Counted from the stretch's first letter, positions 10,901 through 18,964 are shown. The stretch: DNA of 64,000 nt from Exiguobacterium sp. s146 (GCF_018618415.1 NZ_JACSMA010000002.1:674764-738763); one strand, 5' to 3'. Notes: generated by a model from the letters alone, not told the origin. A program made the numbers and translations.

Positions 10901-11021
10901 CACTCGTCTCCGGAATTTCACGCTTCGGTAATTGGAAGAACGTGAGCACTCCGACGATGACTGCGACGAGTAAAAACACGATGACCAGTTTCCCTCGCTC
11001 AATCATTTTTTGAAAAAACAT
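7953..11021 (-). CDS. RND-family (AcrB/SwrC-type) efflux transporter
   Basis: This is a proton-driven exporter of the hydrophobe/amphiphile efflux RND family. The 1022 residues start with a transmembrane helix (VIVFLLVAVIVGVLTFF). A periplasmic-type porter loop follows, then repeated TM blocks with the family signature GILVDDAIVVNDNILR in the first half and GIVVRNAVVLFEFIEQGIRDG in the second. The two-fold repeat (about residues 1-500 and 510-1022) is intact. The nearest known Gram-positive member is SwrC/YerP, which exports surfactin and antibiotics. The substrate here is unknown. The start has a GAGGGG site. The gene lies downstream of comK on the same strand, with no strong terminator between them. 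Confidence 0.9.
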   Translation of the reverse strand: MFFQKMIERGKLVIVFLLVAVIVGVLTFFQLPKREIPETSVNIILIQTPYPGATAETVERNVTNILETELRGLDGIENVSSLSASEFSNITVEYEDGFDRSELQANVRQAISDAAPRLPENALAPTVNDSIGQLPVASYLLTADDRETLQAAREDVERLEERLLRTDGVTGVTIKGLPETEFVVSLDSAELGERQLAFPDVLTAINEEYKTTPLGRQSTEEGIYQLAIDSLTNVNDMGQVVVGSVNGTPVLLEDVGTVEETDKAVTDLVSLDGQPAISLTVTIESGQDIPTLQERVDEVVEAEVGDIADVELVPYYEQAKAVDAIFSSLTKEFIVAMIAVIVVTTIGLTVSGSIIVSLAIPLSFLLALIPLRFTGVDLNQISIIGAIIALGILVDDAIVVNDNILRRYRKGDTAMGGSVRGTKEVWGSIVTSTLAVVFAFLPLTLLSGANGNFIRALPTVLALSVLASMVISLTLVPIAQYWLNRKQVKVSKREPGWLGKPLNRLSNFYADTLLPKVAKRPWTFGLVGFVITTALYGLILLTPFEFFPAANRPEVVTSVTFPVQTDLEETERRLQAIEEEFQSIDGVTETSIFAGGGLPSLFTGGLDQTGDNTGQVVVRVDNETIDAIQLIDEYTTQIRENNPDAEIFLDTQQQGPPTSAPVEFTMRGETIDELVAARDTVKADLEEIDGALVLDNIKEPFQTLTYELDRDVMAAAGVTAKEISDQIRLVTDGIPIGTFDDGVEQRDVKIVVDAEANREALALDEILVPVDTEAGPPVAPLSTFVTETTTEQIQQIPRENGERTVTLQIYASEGMDEEAFKQDVDRVLADAESALTDDGIAFDQSGASDTQNEFFLELATLFVVVLFLIFLIIAFQFNSLSLPMLVLFTIYLAIAGAVVGLFVTQTPFSFMASMGIVSLAGIVVRNAVVLFEFIEQGIRDGIAVTTAVYEAGRARIRPILLTALTAVVALLPVAFGQDPLFKPLAICIVSGILFSTVLTLVLVPAYYLILAKRRHRDKPFTE

Positions 11022-11129
11022 GGTGACCCCTCACTTTCAGATAATGTGCAAATACACATATGAACTATTCTTCTTCATCATAGAGGGGTTCGTCATCAAT
11101 TTCAATCTTTAAACTTGACTGAACGTGTT

Positions 11130-11579
11130 TCAGTGAAAGCGTTTTTGAAACGAGTACGATAACTCGATGGACCGTTGCTTCTGTTTATAGACAGTATGAT
11201 TCGACACCGGCACTTCAACCGATTCGCCTGAGTGAAAGATGATTCGGCTCCCTTTGCCGTTCTTCTTCGCATCGTACACTTGAGAGAAGTTGATCCAGGC
11301 ACAGTCCGGGCTTTCTTTGGCGATGGTCGGGAAAAAGATCGCATCTGCATGCCAATCCATGATGACAGGCGTTTTCCTGTGTGGTCCGAGCACGTTTCGA
11401 GCTGCTTCAATCCGTCCTTGAATGCTAGAACCGTAATACAGACAAGCCGATTCGAGCAAGTATAGCGGTGACCCTTTCAAGCGTTGGACCCCATCGGATT
11501 GATAAACGAGCGTCTCCGCCTCCCCGTACTCATTAAACACCGGAATCAAAGCTCTTGTTTCATTCGTCAACTGAGTCAT
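11130..11579 (-). CDS. comK: ComK-family competence regulator, short C-terminus
   Basis: ComK is the master activator of DNA-uptake genes in Bacillus. The match rests on the block YYGSSIQGRIEAARNVLG, HRKTPVIMDWHADAIFFPT and PDCAWINFSQV, which aligns with the conserved core of ComK (FFGSSYAGR, PPIMVDPSNQIFLFPT, CGWISHVHV). The start at 11579 has GGAGG 8 bases upstream; an in-frame ATG pair further upstream has no ribosome site. As read, the protein has 149 residues against 192 in B. subtilis and stops shortly after the core. An open acidic frame continues beyond the stop (see findings), so the C-terminus may be frameshifted. Promoter K-boxes were not clear. Confidence 0.85.
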   Translation of the reverse strand: MTQLTNETRALIPVFNEYGEAETLVYQSDGVQRLKGSPLYLLESACLYYGSSIQGRIEAARNVLGPHRKTPVIMDWHADAIFFPTIAKESPDCAWINFSQVYDAKKNGKGSRIIFHSGESVEVPVSNHTVYKQKQRSIELSYSFQKRFH

Positions 11580-11672
11580 CTGATCTGCCTCCATCATGGA
11601 TGTATTGCCTTACCTCTCATTCATACCAAGCAATTACCGTTTCCACAAATCGAGCTCAAACATTTCCCACTA

Positions 11673-11704
11673 AAAAAACCAGCCAACGAGTGGCTGATTT
11701 TTAA
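11673..11704. terminator. Terminator after cssS
   Basis: A CAGCCA / TGGCTG stem with a short loop and T-runs on both sides lies just past the cssS stop and upstream of comK. Confidence 0.8.
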
Positions 11705-13080
11705 TTTCGAGCATCTAACTTTAGTTTTGGGTTCGAATGAGATGGCGGAAAGTGAAAATGTACAGCAACTCCGTCATTTGTATTTCCTAGTGCGACCGTG
11801 CCCTCATGGAGCGTCACGATTCTTTGAACGATGAAGAGACCGAGCCCAAACTTGCCTTGCTTCCCACGTGAGAATTGATGGAACAAATCAAGGTTCTCAT
11901 CGACGGGCGGGCCATCATTCTCGATTGTGATGTCGACACCGGTCTCCGAGTTCGACAGACGGATGTGAATCCTCGATTCGGCATAACGCAGGGCATTATC
12001 GAGCACGTTCTCGAATGCGACGCGAATCTGCTCCCCGTCACCGAGCATCTCACCGGCATGCCCTTCGACCGTCCAGTCGACGTTGCCACGCAATTTGAAT
12101 CGGCTGACGAGCAGTTCCACCAATTTATCGAGATTGATTGGTTCTAGCCGCATCTCTTGGCCTTTGAAATATTCCAGTTTCGTGACGTACAACAAGTCGA
12201 CGACTTTCTTCTCGAGCCGTGAGGCCTCTTCGTCAATGACCTCGGCCGACCCTTTCAAGTCTCCGGTCGGATAGATGCCGTCGCCAATCGATTGGGCGTA
12301 CCCGCGGATGACCATAATCGGCGTCTTCAAGTCGTGGGAGATGTTTTGGAGCAGCGCCTGTTGGGCCACGTCCTGCTCTTGTAGCTCTTGCCGCATCGCG
12401 TCAATCGATCGGGCCAATTGGCCGAGCTCGTCTTGACGGGCGAGCGGAAGCACGGTCTCCCATTGCCGGTTCGAAATCTTTTCGACCGCCCGTTCCATCT
12501 CGACGATCGGCTTCGTCAGCTCACGCGACATCCATAAGGCTGGAATCAATGACAGCAAGCTGATGACGCCGATTAAAATCGAGATGCGCCAATAGAGCGT
12601 CGAGACGAGTTCACGGCGATAGGCGTCCCAGGCATAAGACGCCTGATAGATGAGCTCCCCGTCATACTCGTTTTGACGGATGATATAGTAGACGTCCTCT
12701 CCGTCAATCGTCGTCTGATATTTGGCGACCTCGCTCGTCTGTTCGATCGCCTCTTGATACATCCGGTTCGTCAGCTCGAGCGGGGCCGAACCATAAATGA
12801 TGCGTCCGTTCGGCAGGAAGATGAGTTGGTTGACCGAACGGGACTCTTGTTGCCGCCGGTCATACTCAATCGGATTTTGCGGGATATTTTCCAATTCGTC
12901 CGTATTCCCCAGGTAATAATCGACGTCTTGCAACGTCTCATACACTTGTTCATTGATGAATTGCGTGATCGAGGAACGGATCGTCAATAAAATCATCAAG
13001 GCGAGCGTCACGATGATCAGGAGAATCAATACCCAGATTTTCCACATGAGCCGCTTCGGCTGGAGCTGGTCGAGCTTCAT
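11701..13080 (-). CDS. cssS: Secretion-stress sensor histidine kinase CssS
   Basis: A membrane sensor kinase of 459 residues. TM1 lies at about 12-34, an extracytoplasmic sensor domain at about 35-160, TM2 at about 164-184 and HAMP next. The HisKA box LLQNISHDLKTPIMVIRGYA has His249, and the HATPase has N and G boxes (ENVLDNALRYAE, GKFGLGLFIVQRI). The text around the phosphorylated His, including GYAQSIGDGIYPTGDL and LYVTKLEYF, is very close to B. subtilis CssS as I recall it. CssS senses misfolded secreted protein. It overlaps cssR by ATGA. The usual targets htrA and htrB are not in the window. Confidence 0.9.
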   Translation of the reverse strand: MKLDQLQPKRLMWKIWVLILLIIVTLALMILLTIRSSITQFINEQVYETLQDVDYYLGNTDELENIPQNPIEYDRRQQESRSVNQLIFLPNGRIIYGSAPLELTNRMYQEAIEQTSEVAKYQTTIDGEDVYYIIRQNEYDGELIYQASYAWDAYRRELVSTLYWRISILIGVISLLSLIPALWMSRELTKPIVEMERAVEKISNRQWETVLPLARQDELGQLARSIDAMRQELQEQDVAQQALLQNISHDLKTPIMVIRGYAQSIGDGIYPTGDLKGSAEVIDEEASRLEKKVVDLLYVTKLEYFKGQEMRLEPINLDKLVELLVSRFKLRGNVDWTVEGHAGEMLGDGEQIRVAFENVLDNALRYAESRIHIRLSNSETGVDITIENDGPPVDENLDLFHQFSRGKQGKFGLGLFIVQRIVTLHEGTVALGNTNDGVAVHFHFPPSHSNPKLKLDARN

Positions 13081-13739
13081 GGCTTAACGAGTCGATAACC
13101 GACGCCATAGAGTGTCTCGAGCTCCAAGCGATGCAATTTCTTACGCAGGCGTCGCACCAAATCATCGACGACGCGGTCCGAACCGAAATAGTCATGGCCC
13201 CAGACGCCTTCGAGAATCTGTTCACGCGATAACGCCGAACCCGGGTGTTCGAGGAACAAGAGCAATAAATCGAACTCTTTCGACGTCAAATCGATTTCAT
13301 CTTGTTCATGTCGGATGAGTCGTTTCTCAGGATAAATCGTATATTCCCCATATTCGATATGTTCGTTCGATTTTGAGCCGTACACCCGGTCAATCAACTT
13401 CTTCACCCGGATGACAAGTTCACGCGGCAAGAACGGTTTGGCGATGTAATCGTCAGACCCCATTTCGAGACCGATGATTTTGTCGATATCTTCATCACGT
13501 GCCGAAATAAAGATGGTCGGTGTGAAGGCGTTCGTCGCCTTGATTTGCTTCAACAGCTGGAACCCGTCCAAGTCTGGAAGCATGATATCGAGCACCCATA
13601 GGTCCGGCTCGTCCTTGATGGCAGCTTGGGCCGAGATTCCGTCGGTGAACGACCGGACGCGATACCCTTCCTGCTCCAAATATGTGACGAGCATCTTATT
13701 CAAATTAATTTCGTCATCCACTAAATAAATTGTGTACAT
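13077..13739 (-). CDS. cssR: Response regulator CssR (OmpR family)
   Basis: The 220-residue partner of CssS. The receiver domain has acidic residues in LVDDE, phosphoacceptor Asp51 in VLDIMLPD and Lys in DDYIAKPFLPREL. The C-terminal winged helix contains INLTSKEFDLLLLF-type text and VWGHDYFGSDRVVDDLVRRL, which is nearly the CssR signature. The chosen ATG has AGAGGTGA 6 bases upstream; a longer frame starting 14 codons earlier lacks a ribosome site. First gene of cssRS, with a 4-bp ATGA overlap. It is expected to activate extracytoplasmic protease genes. Confidence 0.92.
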   Translation of the reverse strand: MYTIYLVDDEINLNKMLVTYLEQEGYRVRSFTDGISAQAAIKDEPDLWVLDIMLPDLDGFQLLKQIKATNAFTPTIFISARDEDIDKIIGLEMGSDDYIAKPFLPRELVIRVKKLIDRVYGSKSNEHIEYGEYTIYPEKRLIRHEQDEIDLTSKEFDLLLLFLEHPGSALSREQILEGVWGHDYFGSDRVVDDLVRRLRKKLHRLELETLYGVGYRLVKP

Positions 13740-13853
13740 TCGAGTCACCTCTGCAACGTTTTTACATATCATATCAAACAATTATGGACAAAAGATGGGA
13801 ATACGGTCGTTTCTTGGGCGCTGAATGTGCTCGCCACACGTCAATGAATCGAC

Positions 13854-13875
13854 AAAAAAAGAAGGGTCTCCCCTT
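13854..13875 (-). terminator. Terminator of the Fur-box small ORF
   Basis: A GAAGGG / CCCTTC hairpin with a four-base loop is followed on the minus strand by seven T residues. It lies immediately past the stop codon of the 31-codon ORF. Confidence 0.75.
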
Positions 13876-13877
13876 CC

Positions 13878-13973
13878 TTACCGTGTCGGCCGAGTGCGCA
13901 TCTGTTGCGCGAGGAATACTGTGCCTCCACTGAGCAAGGCCAGTACGCCGCTAATCATCATGAGTTCCATCAT
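13878..13973 (-). CDS. Small single-span membrane peptide with Fur-like operator
   Basis: An ORF of 31 codons. GGAAGGTGGGG lies just upstream of the ATG pair. The peptide has one hydrophobic stretch, MMISGVLALLSGGTVFLAQQ, and a basic tail, RTRPTR, so one membrane span with the C-terminus inside is likely. It has its own -10 (TATTAT near 14014), a near-perfect Fur box between the -10 and the start, and a terminator at its end, a complete transcription unit of about 150 bases. It resembles no named family I know. The B. subtilis Fur-regulated peptides FbpA-C are small and basic too, but similarity was not established. Confidence 0.6.
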   Translation of the reverse strand: MMELMMISGVLALLSGGTVFLAQQMRTRPTR

Positions 13974-13990
13974 GCCCCACCTTCCCCATT

Positions 13991-14009
13991 GATAGCGATT
14001 CTCATTATC
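13991..14009 (-). promoter_or_regulatory. Candidate Fur box
   Basis: On the minus strand the site reads GATAATGAGAATCGCTATC, matching 16 of 19 positions of the classical Fur box GATAATGATAATCATTATC. With a flanking base each side it gives two overlapping 7-1-7 half-site pairs. It lies directly downstream of a TATTAT -10 element and 18 bp before the small membrane peptide start, a typical repressor position. Confidence 0.65.
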
Positions 14010-14047
14010 ACCTATAATATAGCACGTTTTGTCTCGGTTGAACATCA

Positions 14048-14079
14048 CAAAAAAAGCTCCCGCCGTCAGGCGAGAGCTT
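14048..14079 (-). terminator. Terminator of the csoR-copA-copZ operon
   Basis: An 11-bp stem (AAGCTCTCGCC / GGCGGGAGCTT with one wobble) and a T-run on the minus strand, just past the copZ stop. Confidence 0.9.
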
Positions 14080-14083
14080 GGAA

Positions 14084-14290
14084 TCATGCGTTGACGTCGT
14101 AGCCTTGTTCTTCGATGGCTTCGATCATCGCTTGTTTCGAGATTTTATCGTTATGGATGACATCGACCCGATGGTCTTGCAACGAGACGATCGCTGATTC
14201 GACGCCATCTAATTGTGTCAGCGCCCCTTCGACCGCCGCTTTGCAATGGTTGCATGTCATACCTTCTACTTTTAAAGTCGTTTCATTCAT
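14084..14290 (-). CDS. copZ: Copper chaperone CopZ
   Basis: A 68-residue ferredoxin-like HMA protein that hands Cu(I) to CopA. The binding motif GMTCNHC holds Cys13 and Cys16. The start ATG follows AAGGAGGAAAATC and overlaps the end of copA by ATGA, so translation is coupled. In B. subtilis copZ precedes copA; here the order is csoR-copA-copZ. A longer upstream frame is only the shadow of the copA end. Confidence 0.95.
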   Translation of the reverse strand: MNETTLKVEGMTCNHCKAAVEGALTQLDGVESAIVSLQDHRVDVIHNDKISKQAMIEAIEEQGYDVNA

Positions 14291-16398
14291 GTTGATTTTC
14301 CTCCTTGTGTTTTCAATCGTAACGCATTCAAGACGACCGAGACCGAACTGAACGCCATGGCCGCCCCGGCAATCCAAGGGGCGAGCAGACCCGCCGCTGC
14401 GACCGGGATCCCGAGACTATTATAGGCCAGCGCCCAGAACAGGTTTTGCCGAATGTTGCGCATCGTCAATGAACTCATCTCGATGGCGCGGTTCACGCCC
14501 TCGATATCTTGCCCCATCACCGTGACGTCAGCCGCTTCTAGCGCGACATCCGTCCCGCTTCCGAACGCGATACCGACGTCCGCGACGGCGAGAGCCGGCG
14601 CATCGTTCATGCCGTCCCCGACCATGGCGACACGTCCTTGACGCTTCAACGCTTCGACGTGATCCGCTTTCTCGACCGGTAATACCTCGGCGATGACGTT
14701 CGTTTCGGGAATCCCGAGTTGACGAGCGATGTCGTATGCGACTTCTGTGCGGTCACCGGTCAAGACGTACACTTGTCTCGTCAAGGCGAGATGTTGCACG
14801 ACGGCACGGCTCCGCTCTTTCAACTGATCTTGAAGACCGAACGCCGCGACAATTCCGGACGCATCGGCCACATAGACAGGCGTCATCGCCTGCATGTCCC
14901 AGTCCGGTAAGGCGAATCCGGCTTCTTGCATCATGCGGACCGAACCGATACGTAGAGGTTTCCCATCCACGACCGCTTTCAATCCTCGACCGGCCAACTC
15001 TTCGACGCGTTCGACTTGGCCGCTTCCTTCACCACGACCGATGGCCTCGGCGAGCGGATGCGTCGACTGACGTTCGGCCATGACGGCCAACTTCAAGAAC
15101 GACGCGTCTCCGAACGTCGCCACCACTTCCGGCGTCCCTTTTGTGAGTGTCCCTGTCTTATCAAAGACGACGATGTCGACACCGTTTAACGATTCGAGTT
15201 GCCCGCCCCCTTTGAATAAGACGCCTTGTTCGGCGGCACGGCCGGTCCCGACCATAATCGATGTCGGGGTCGCCAAACCGAGCGCACACGGACAGGCGAT
15301 GACGAGGACGGCAATGGAGGCCCGAATCGCCATGTCCAAGTCGTTGAACCCAAGCGTCCACACCGCGAACGTCAAGGCGCTAATGGCGACGACGATCGGG
15401 ACGAACACACCCGAAATCCGGTCGGCCTGTCGTTGAATCGGCGCCTTGTCCGTTTGGGCCTGTTCGACGACGCGGACGATTTGCGCGAGCATCGTCTCGC
15501 TGCCGACACGTTCGGCGACCATCAACACCCGGTGTGAGCGGTTAATCGTACCGCCGACGACGTCAGCACCGACACCTTTCTCGGACGGAATCGATTCCCC
15601 GGTCAGCATCGACTCATCGATGACCGTCTCGCCTTCGACGATTTTCCCATCGACCGGCACTTTCTCACCGGGACGAACGACGATGACGTCGCCGGTTTTG
15701 ACCAAATCGATCGCGACCGATTTTTCCACACCATCGACGAGTAAAATCGCCTCTTTCGCCTGTAACGATAGGAGCGACTTGAGCGCGTCCGTCGTCTTCT
15801 CTTTTGCTCGTGCCTCTAACCATTTCCCGAGCAAGACGAGCGTGATGAGGACGGCACTCGTCTCAAAATAGAGCGACGGATGCATCGGATGGGCGAACAT
15901 TTCAAAGACGGAGTAAAAATAGGCCGCCGATGTCCCCGTCGCCACGAGCACGTCCATATTGGCCGCGCCGCTCTTCAAACTCTTATACGCACCCTGATAA
16001 AACTGGGCCCCAATCCAAAACTGGACCGGCGTGGCGAGCGCAAATTGCCACCATGGACTCATCAGCCAATCGGCATGGAACGTCACACCCGGGATATGCG
16101 TGATCATGACGAGCAAAAGCGGTGCCGACAACAGCGCCGAGATGAGCACTTTTCGCTCGAGCGGACGCAGGTCGTACTTTGGCGTCAGCTCCGCTTTCCG
16201 TTCGGCCCCATACCCGATTTTCTCGATACGGGCGATCAACTCGTCTTCAGTGATGCCGTCGTCGACACGAATCGTCGCCGTCTCGAGCGGCAAGTTGACG
16301 GTCGCTTCCACACCGTCCATTTTATTCAACACTTTCTCGATGCGGGCCGAGCATGCGGCGCATGTCATCCCTTGAATCGACAGCTCGACGGTTTTCAT
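14287..16398 (-). CDS. copA: Copper-exporting P1B-type ATPase CopA
   Basis: It exports Cu(I) across the cell membrane using ATP. The 703-residue protein has one N-terminal HMA domain (GMTCAAC, Cys13 and Cys16), whereas B. subtilis CopA has two. It then has the usual eight TM segments, the intramembrane metal motif [11 protein letters not shown], the phosphorylation loop DKTGTLT, HP in STHPLAEAI and the [10 protein letters not shown] hinge. The family YN and MxxSS motifs occur in the last helices ([22 protein letters not shown]). Downstream of csoR by 12 bp. Confidence 0.96.
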   Translation of the reverse strand: MKTVELSIQGMTCAACSARIEKVLNKMDGVEATVNLPLETATIRVDDGITEDELIARIEKIGYGAERKAELTPKYDLRPLERKVLISALLSAPLLLVMITHIPGVTFHADWLMSPWWQFALATPVQFWIGAQFYQGAYKSLKSGAANMDVLVATGTSAAYFYSVFEMFAHPMHPSLYFETSAVLITLVLLGKWLEARAKEKTTDALKSLLSLQAKEAILLVDGVEKSVAIDLVKTGDVIVVRPGEKVPVDGKIVEGETVIDESMLTGESIPSEKGVGADVVGGTINRSHRVLMVAERVGSETMLAQIVRVVEQAQTDKAPIQRQADRISGVFVPIVVAISALTFAVWTLGFNDLDMAIRASIAVLVIACPCALGLATPTSIMVGTGRAAEQGVLFKGGGQLESLNGVDIVVFDKTGTLTKGTPEVVATFGDASFLKLAVMAERQSTHPLAEAIGRGEGSGQVERVEELAGRGLKAVVDGKPLRIGSVRMMQEAGFALPDWDMQAMTPVYVADASGIVAAFGLQDQLKERSRAVVQHLALTRQVYVLTGDRTEVAYDIARQLGIPETNVIAEVLPVEKADHVEALKRQGRVAMVGDGMNDAPALAVADVGIAFGSGTDVALEAADVTVMGQDIEGVNRAIEMSSLTMRNIRQNLFWALAYNSLGIPVAAAGLLAPWIAGAAMAFSSVSVVLNALRLKTQGGKST

Positions 16399-16410
16399 CG
16401 GAACACCTCC

Positions 16411-16713
16411 TTACTTCTTGATGCGGCTGACGATTGTCATCAATTCGTCAATGTATGGGTCCATGTCTTCCGTTTCACTCGCATGGACTAAACATTTACG
16501 CATGTGACGTTCGAGTAGCTGCATCTCGACTTGTTTGAGCGCCGCTTGAATGGCTGACGTCTGGGTCAAAATATCGACGCAGTAGCGGTCGCTCTCGACC
16601 ATCTTTTGAATCCCACGTACTTGTCCCTCAATCCGGCGCAGCCGTTTGCTGAGCGCTTCACGTTCTGCATCTTCGCGCGGAACGATTGGTTGGTCATGCA
16701 TGAATTCTTCCAT
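16411..16713 (-). CDS. csoR: Copper-sensing repressor CsoR
   Basis: CsoR is an all-helical DUF156 repressor that releases DNA on binding Cu(I). With the start placed at 16713 (MEEFMHDQ, AGGTG 7 bases upstream) the ligands fall at Cys45, His70 and Cys74, exactly the numbers of B. subtilis CsoR. The longer frame begins with GTG inside the ribosome site and is unlikely. The motifs KRLRRIEGQVRGI and DRYCVDILTQ are typical. First gene of csoR-copA-copZ and autoregulated through the operator at its promoter. Confidence 0.95.
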   Translation of the reverse strand: MEEFMHDQPIVPREDAEREALSKRLRRIEGQVRGIQKMVESDRYCVDILTQTSAIQAALKQVEMQLLERHMRKCLVHASETEDMDPYIDELMTIVSRIKK

Positions 16714-16731
16714 GATTATCACCTCACCACT

Positions 16732-16760
16732 AATATACCCCTACCCGGTAATGGTGTCAA
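16732..16760 (-). promoter_or_regulatory. csoR promoter with CsoR operator
   Basis: On the minus strand TTGACA (16760-16755) and TATATT (16737-16732) are separated by exactly 17 bp, a near-ideal sigma-A promoter. The pseudo-palindrome TACCGGGTAGGGGTA (16750-16736) overlaps the -10. Its TACC/GGTA ends and G/C core match the CsoR operator type of B. subtilis copZA, so copper would lift repression of the whole operon. Confidence 0.8.
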
Positions 16761-16771
16761 ATCATTTGAAC

Positions 16772-16798
16772 AAAAAAGAGCGACCACTTTCGTCGCTC
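16772..16798 (-). terminator. Terminator of the acyl-CoA ligase gene
   Basis: A GAGCGAC / GTCGCTC hairpin followed by a T-run on the minus strand. Confidence 0.85.
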
Positions 16799-16807
16799 CT
16801 CCCCTAA

Positions 16808-18355
16808 TCAATTGCGTTGGAATTGCTCGCTTTTTAAGACGGTCCGTAAAATCTTTCCGGTCGTGTTCCGCGGCAGCTCCTCGATGATTTCGATGTGCGT
16901 CGGCTGTTTGTACTTCGCCAGCTTCGTTGCCGCGAACGCTCGAATCTCGTCGAGCGTCACCTGTTCATCTCGGGTGACGATGAACGCTTTGACCGCTTCC
17001 CCTTGCTCGGCATCCGGCACCCCGATGACGGCAGCTTCGACGATACCCGGATGTTGATAGAGCACTTCTTCGACTTCGCGCGGGTACACGTTATAGCCGC
17101 CGACGATGACCATGTCTTTCTTCCGGTCGACGATATAAAAGTAACCATCTTTGTCACGCTTGGCCAAATCACCCGTATAGAGCCACCCGTCCCGAAGCGT
17201 CATCGACGTCTCTTCCGGCAGCTTGTAATAGCCTTTCATCACGTTCGGTCCACGAACGATGAGTTCACCGACCTCGTCGACCCCGACCTCTTCGCCGAGT
17301 TCGTCGACGACCTTGTTCTCGACGTGGACGATCGACGGACCGATTGACCCGGCTTTCCGCTCCCCGTGGAGTGGATTGAAACACGTGACCGGTGACGCTT
17401 CGGACAGCCCGTATCCTTCAAGAATCTTACACTCGAACTTTTGCTCGAACGATTCGAGCAGCTGGACCGGCAGACTCGCTCCACCGGATACGAACACGCG
17501 GACATGCTTGAGCGCCGAGGCGTAGGCCGGAACTTTCATCGCCGTCTGCAACAGGAAGTTGTACATCGTCGGGACACCGGCAAAAATGCTGACGCGATGT
17601 TTCGGAACGAGGTCGAACACGTCTTGCGGTGAGAATTTCGGCAAGATGACGATTGTCGCCCCGCGCAGGAGCGGTGCGTTGACGATGACCGTCAAACAGA
17701 AGACGTGGAACATCGGCAAGGCGGCGAGCGCTTTGTCTTCCGGCGTGATCTCCAAATACTCCCCAATCGAATGGGCGTTCGAGAACAAGTTGAGGTGCGT
17801 CAATAAGGCGCCTTTCGGTTTCCCGGTCGTCCCGCTCGTGTACAGGATGACGGCGACTTCATCCTCATCGACTTCGATGACTTCCGTTTTCGTCGGCGCG
17901 AACGCCTCGCTGAACGGTAAGAATTCGATGTCCCCCTCCCGCTTCAACGCCGGTACGTCGGCATACGGGACCGAGATAACGAGTCGGAGTTGCGGTAACT
18001 TCGTGAGTGCGGCTTCCGCTTGCGCGACGAGCGGCGACAATGCGACGATTGCTTTCACGTCTCCATCGAGCAAGATGTAAGCCATCTCGTCCGGCGTGTA
18101 TGTAGGGTTGATCGGAATGACGACCCCACCGCGGGCGAGCACCGCGAAATACGAAATCAAGAACGCGGGGCTGTTGCCGAGGACGAGCGCGATGTGGTCG
18201 CCTTGACCGATGCCTTTTTGCTCGAGCGTTGCCGCCATCGCCTCGACTTGTCCATAGAACTGTCCGTAGGTGACCGTGTCTTCCCCAAACACGTAGGCCG
18301 CCTTGTTCGGATGCGCAGCCACAACGCCCTGTAGTGCAGTGACTAAGTTTGCCAT
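16808..18355 (-). CDS. lcfB: Long-chain fatty-acid-CoA ligase (LcfB/FadD type)
   Basis: This enzyme activates fatty acids to acyl-CoA through an acyl-adenylate. The 515-residue protein has the ANL-family P-loop YTSGTTGKPKGA at about 174-185. It also has GYGLSEASPVT (A5 motif), the YTGDLAKRDKDGYFYIVDRKKD hinge split over its A7-A8 motifs, and the catalytic lysine region LPRNTTGKILR near the end. The start has a GGGGATTAT-type weak ribosome site. It is a single-gene unit with terminators on both sides. Substrate chain length cannot be read from sequence; a short-chain or malonyl-type ligase is less likely. Confidence 0.88.
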   Translation of the reverse strand: MANLVTALQGVVAAHPNKAAYVFGEDTVTYGQFYGQVEAMAATLEQKGIGQGDHIALVLGNSPAFLISYFAVLARGGVVIPINPTYTPDEMAYILLDGDVKAIVALSPLVAQAEAALTKLPQLRLVISVPYADVPALKREGDIEFLPFSEAFAPTKTEVIEVDEDEVAVILYTSGTTGKPKGALLTHLNLFSNAHSIGEYLEITPEDKALAALPMFHVFCLTVIVNAPLLRGATIVILPKFSPQDVFDLVPKHRVSIFAGVPTMYNFLLQTAMKVPAYASALKHVRVFVSGGASLPVQLLESFEQKFECKILEGYGLSEASPVTCFNPLHGERKAGSIGPSIVHVENKVVDELGEEVGVDEVGELIVRGPNVMKGYYKLPEETSMTLRDGWLYTGDLAKRDKDGYFYIVDRKKDMVIVGGYNVYPREVEEVLYQHPGIVEAAVIGVPDAEQGEAVKAFIVTRDEQVTLDEIRAFAATKLAKYKQPTHIEIIEELPRNTTGKILRTVLKSEQFQRN

Positions 18356-18401
18356 GATAATCCCCCTTTGAAAATGAATGACTATTCACTTTTGAGCCGT
18401 A

Positions 18402-18430
18402 AAAAAGAGCACGGCAGCCGCGCTCTTTTT
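18402..18430 (-). terminator. Terminator of the IIA-like gene
   Basis: AAAAAGAGC / GCTCTTTTT arms around an 11-base centre lie downstream of the IIA-like gene and upstream of the ligase gene. Confidence 0.85.
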
Positions 18431-18458
18431 CAGTTATCTTTATTGTACATGAAACGCC

Positions 18459-18932
18459 TCAATAAGAAAACGCTTTCAATCCCATCGCCTGCAAATGATA
18501 CAATCCAGTCCGGCTCTGCACGTGCACGAGCGCCTGTAACGTCTCATCGTCCATGAGCAGATCGTCCATCAACTTATGGAGGGCCGACTGTTTCGTTTCC
18601 GTAGTCGCCGTGATGAAGAATATCGCTTCGGCCCGGATGCTCACTCCCGCAATCGTCTGCATCGCAAACGGCTGATTGAGGCGCAGCAAGCTGATGCCGT
18701 CCTGTTTCGAGACCCGAATCGGCACATCGACGACGGCGACCGGTACGGCGACGTCGGTCACGCCCGACGGAATCGTCCGCTCTTGCTCCGTCACAACACG
18801 CGTGAACGTGTCCTTGACGATGCCCCGCCCTTCGAGTTCAAGGCCGATTGCTTGGACGGCGAGATCAAACGTCGGTTGTTCCGTCACCCACATCAAATTC
18901 GTGTCCATCCATTCTGTGATAAATCGATACAT
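18459..18932 (-). CDS. PTS EIIA (GatA/fructose type)-like protein lacking the active histidine
   Basis: A 157-residue protein with the fold signature of PTS family 2 IIA domains: the VKDTFTRVVTEQERTIPSGV start region, a LLRLNQPFAM strand and the EAIFFITATTETKQSALHKLMDDLL helix with its secondary His. In active members the phosphorylated His follows a proline (AIPH). Here the equivalent text is VAVPVAV with Val65 at that place, so phosphotransfer should be lost. No IIB, IIC or regulator gene adjoins. GGGAGGAAACG fixes the ATG at 18932; the longer frame upstream has no ribosome site. A cre sits in the promoter. A regulatory or sensing role is inferred. Confidence 0.7.
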   Translation of the reverse strand: MYRFITEWMDTNLMWVTEQPTFDLAVQAIGLELEGRGIVKDTFTRVVTEQERTIPSGVTDVAVPVAVVDVPIRVSKQDGISLLRLNQPFAMQTIAGVSIRAEAIFFITATTETKQSALHKLMDDLLMDDETLQALVHVQSRTGLYHLQAMGLKAFSY

Positions 18933-18964
18933 ATCGTTTCCTCCCATTGGTTGACTCCATCTCA

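Noticed and set aside
11131..11144. cre-like TGAAAGCGTTTTTG near the comK end
   Set aside because: Two mismatches at the 3' end and inside coding sequence far from the RND start.
18465..18478. Second cre-like site AGAAAACGCTTTCA
   Set aside because: It matches 13 of 14 positions but lies in the last codons of the IIA-like gene, away from any promoter; kept only as a note.
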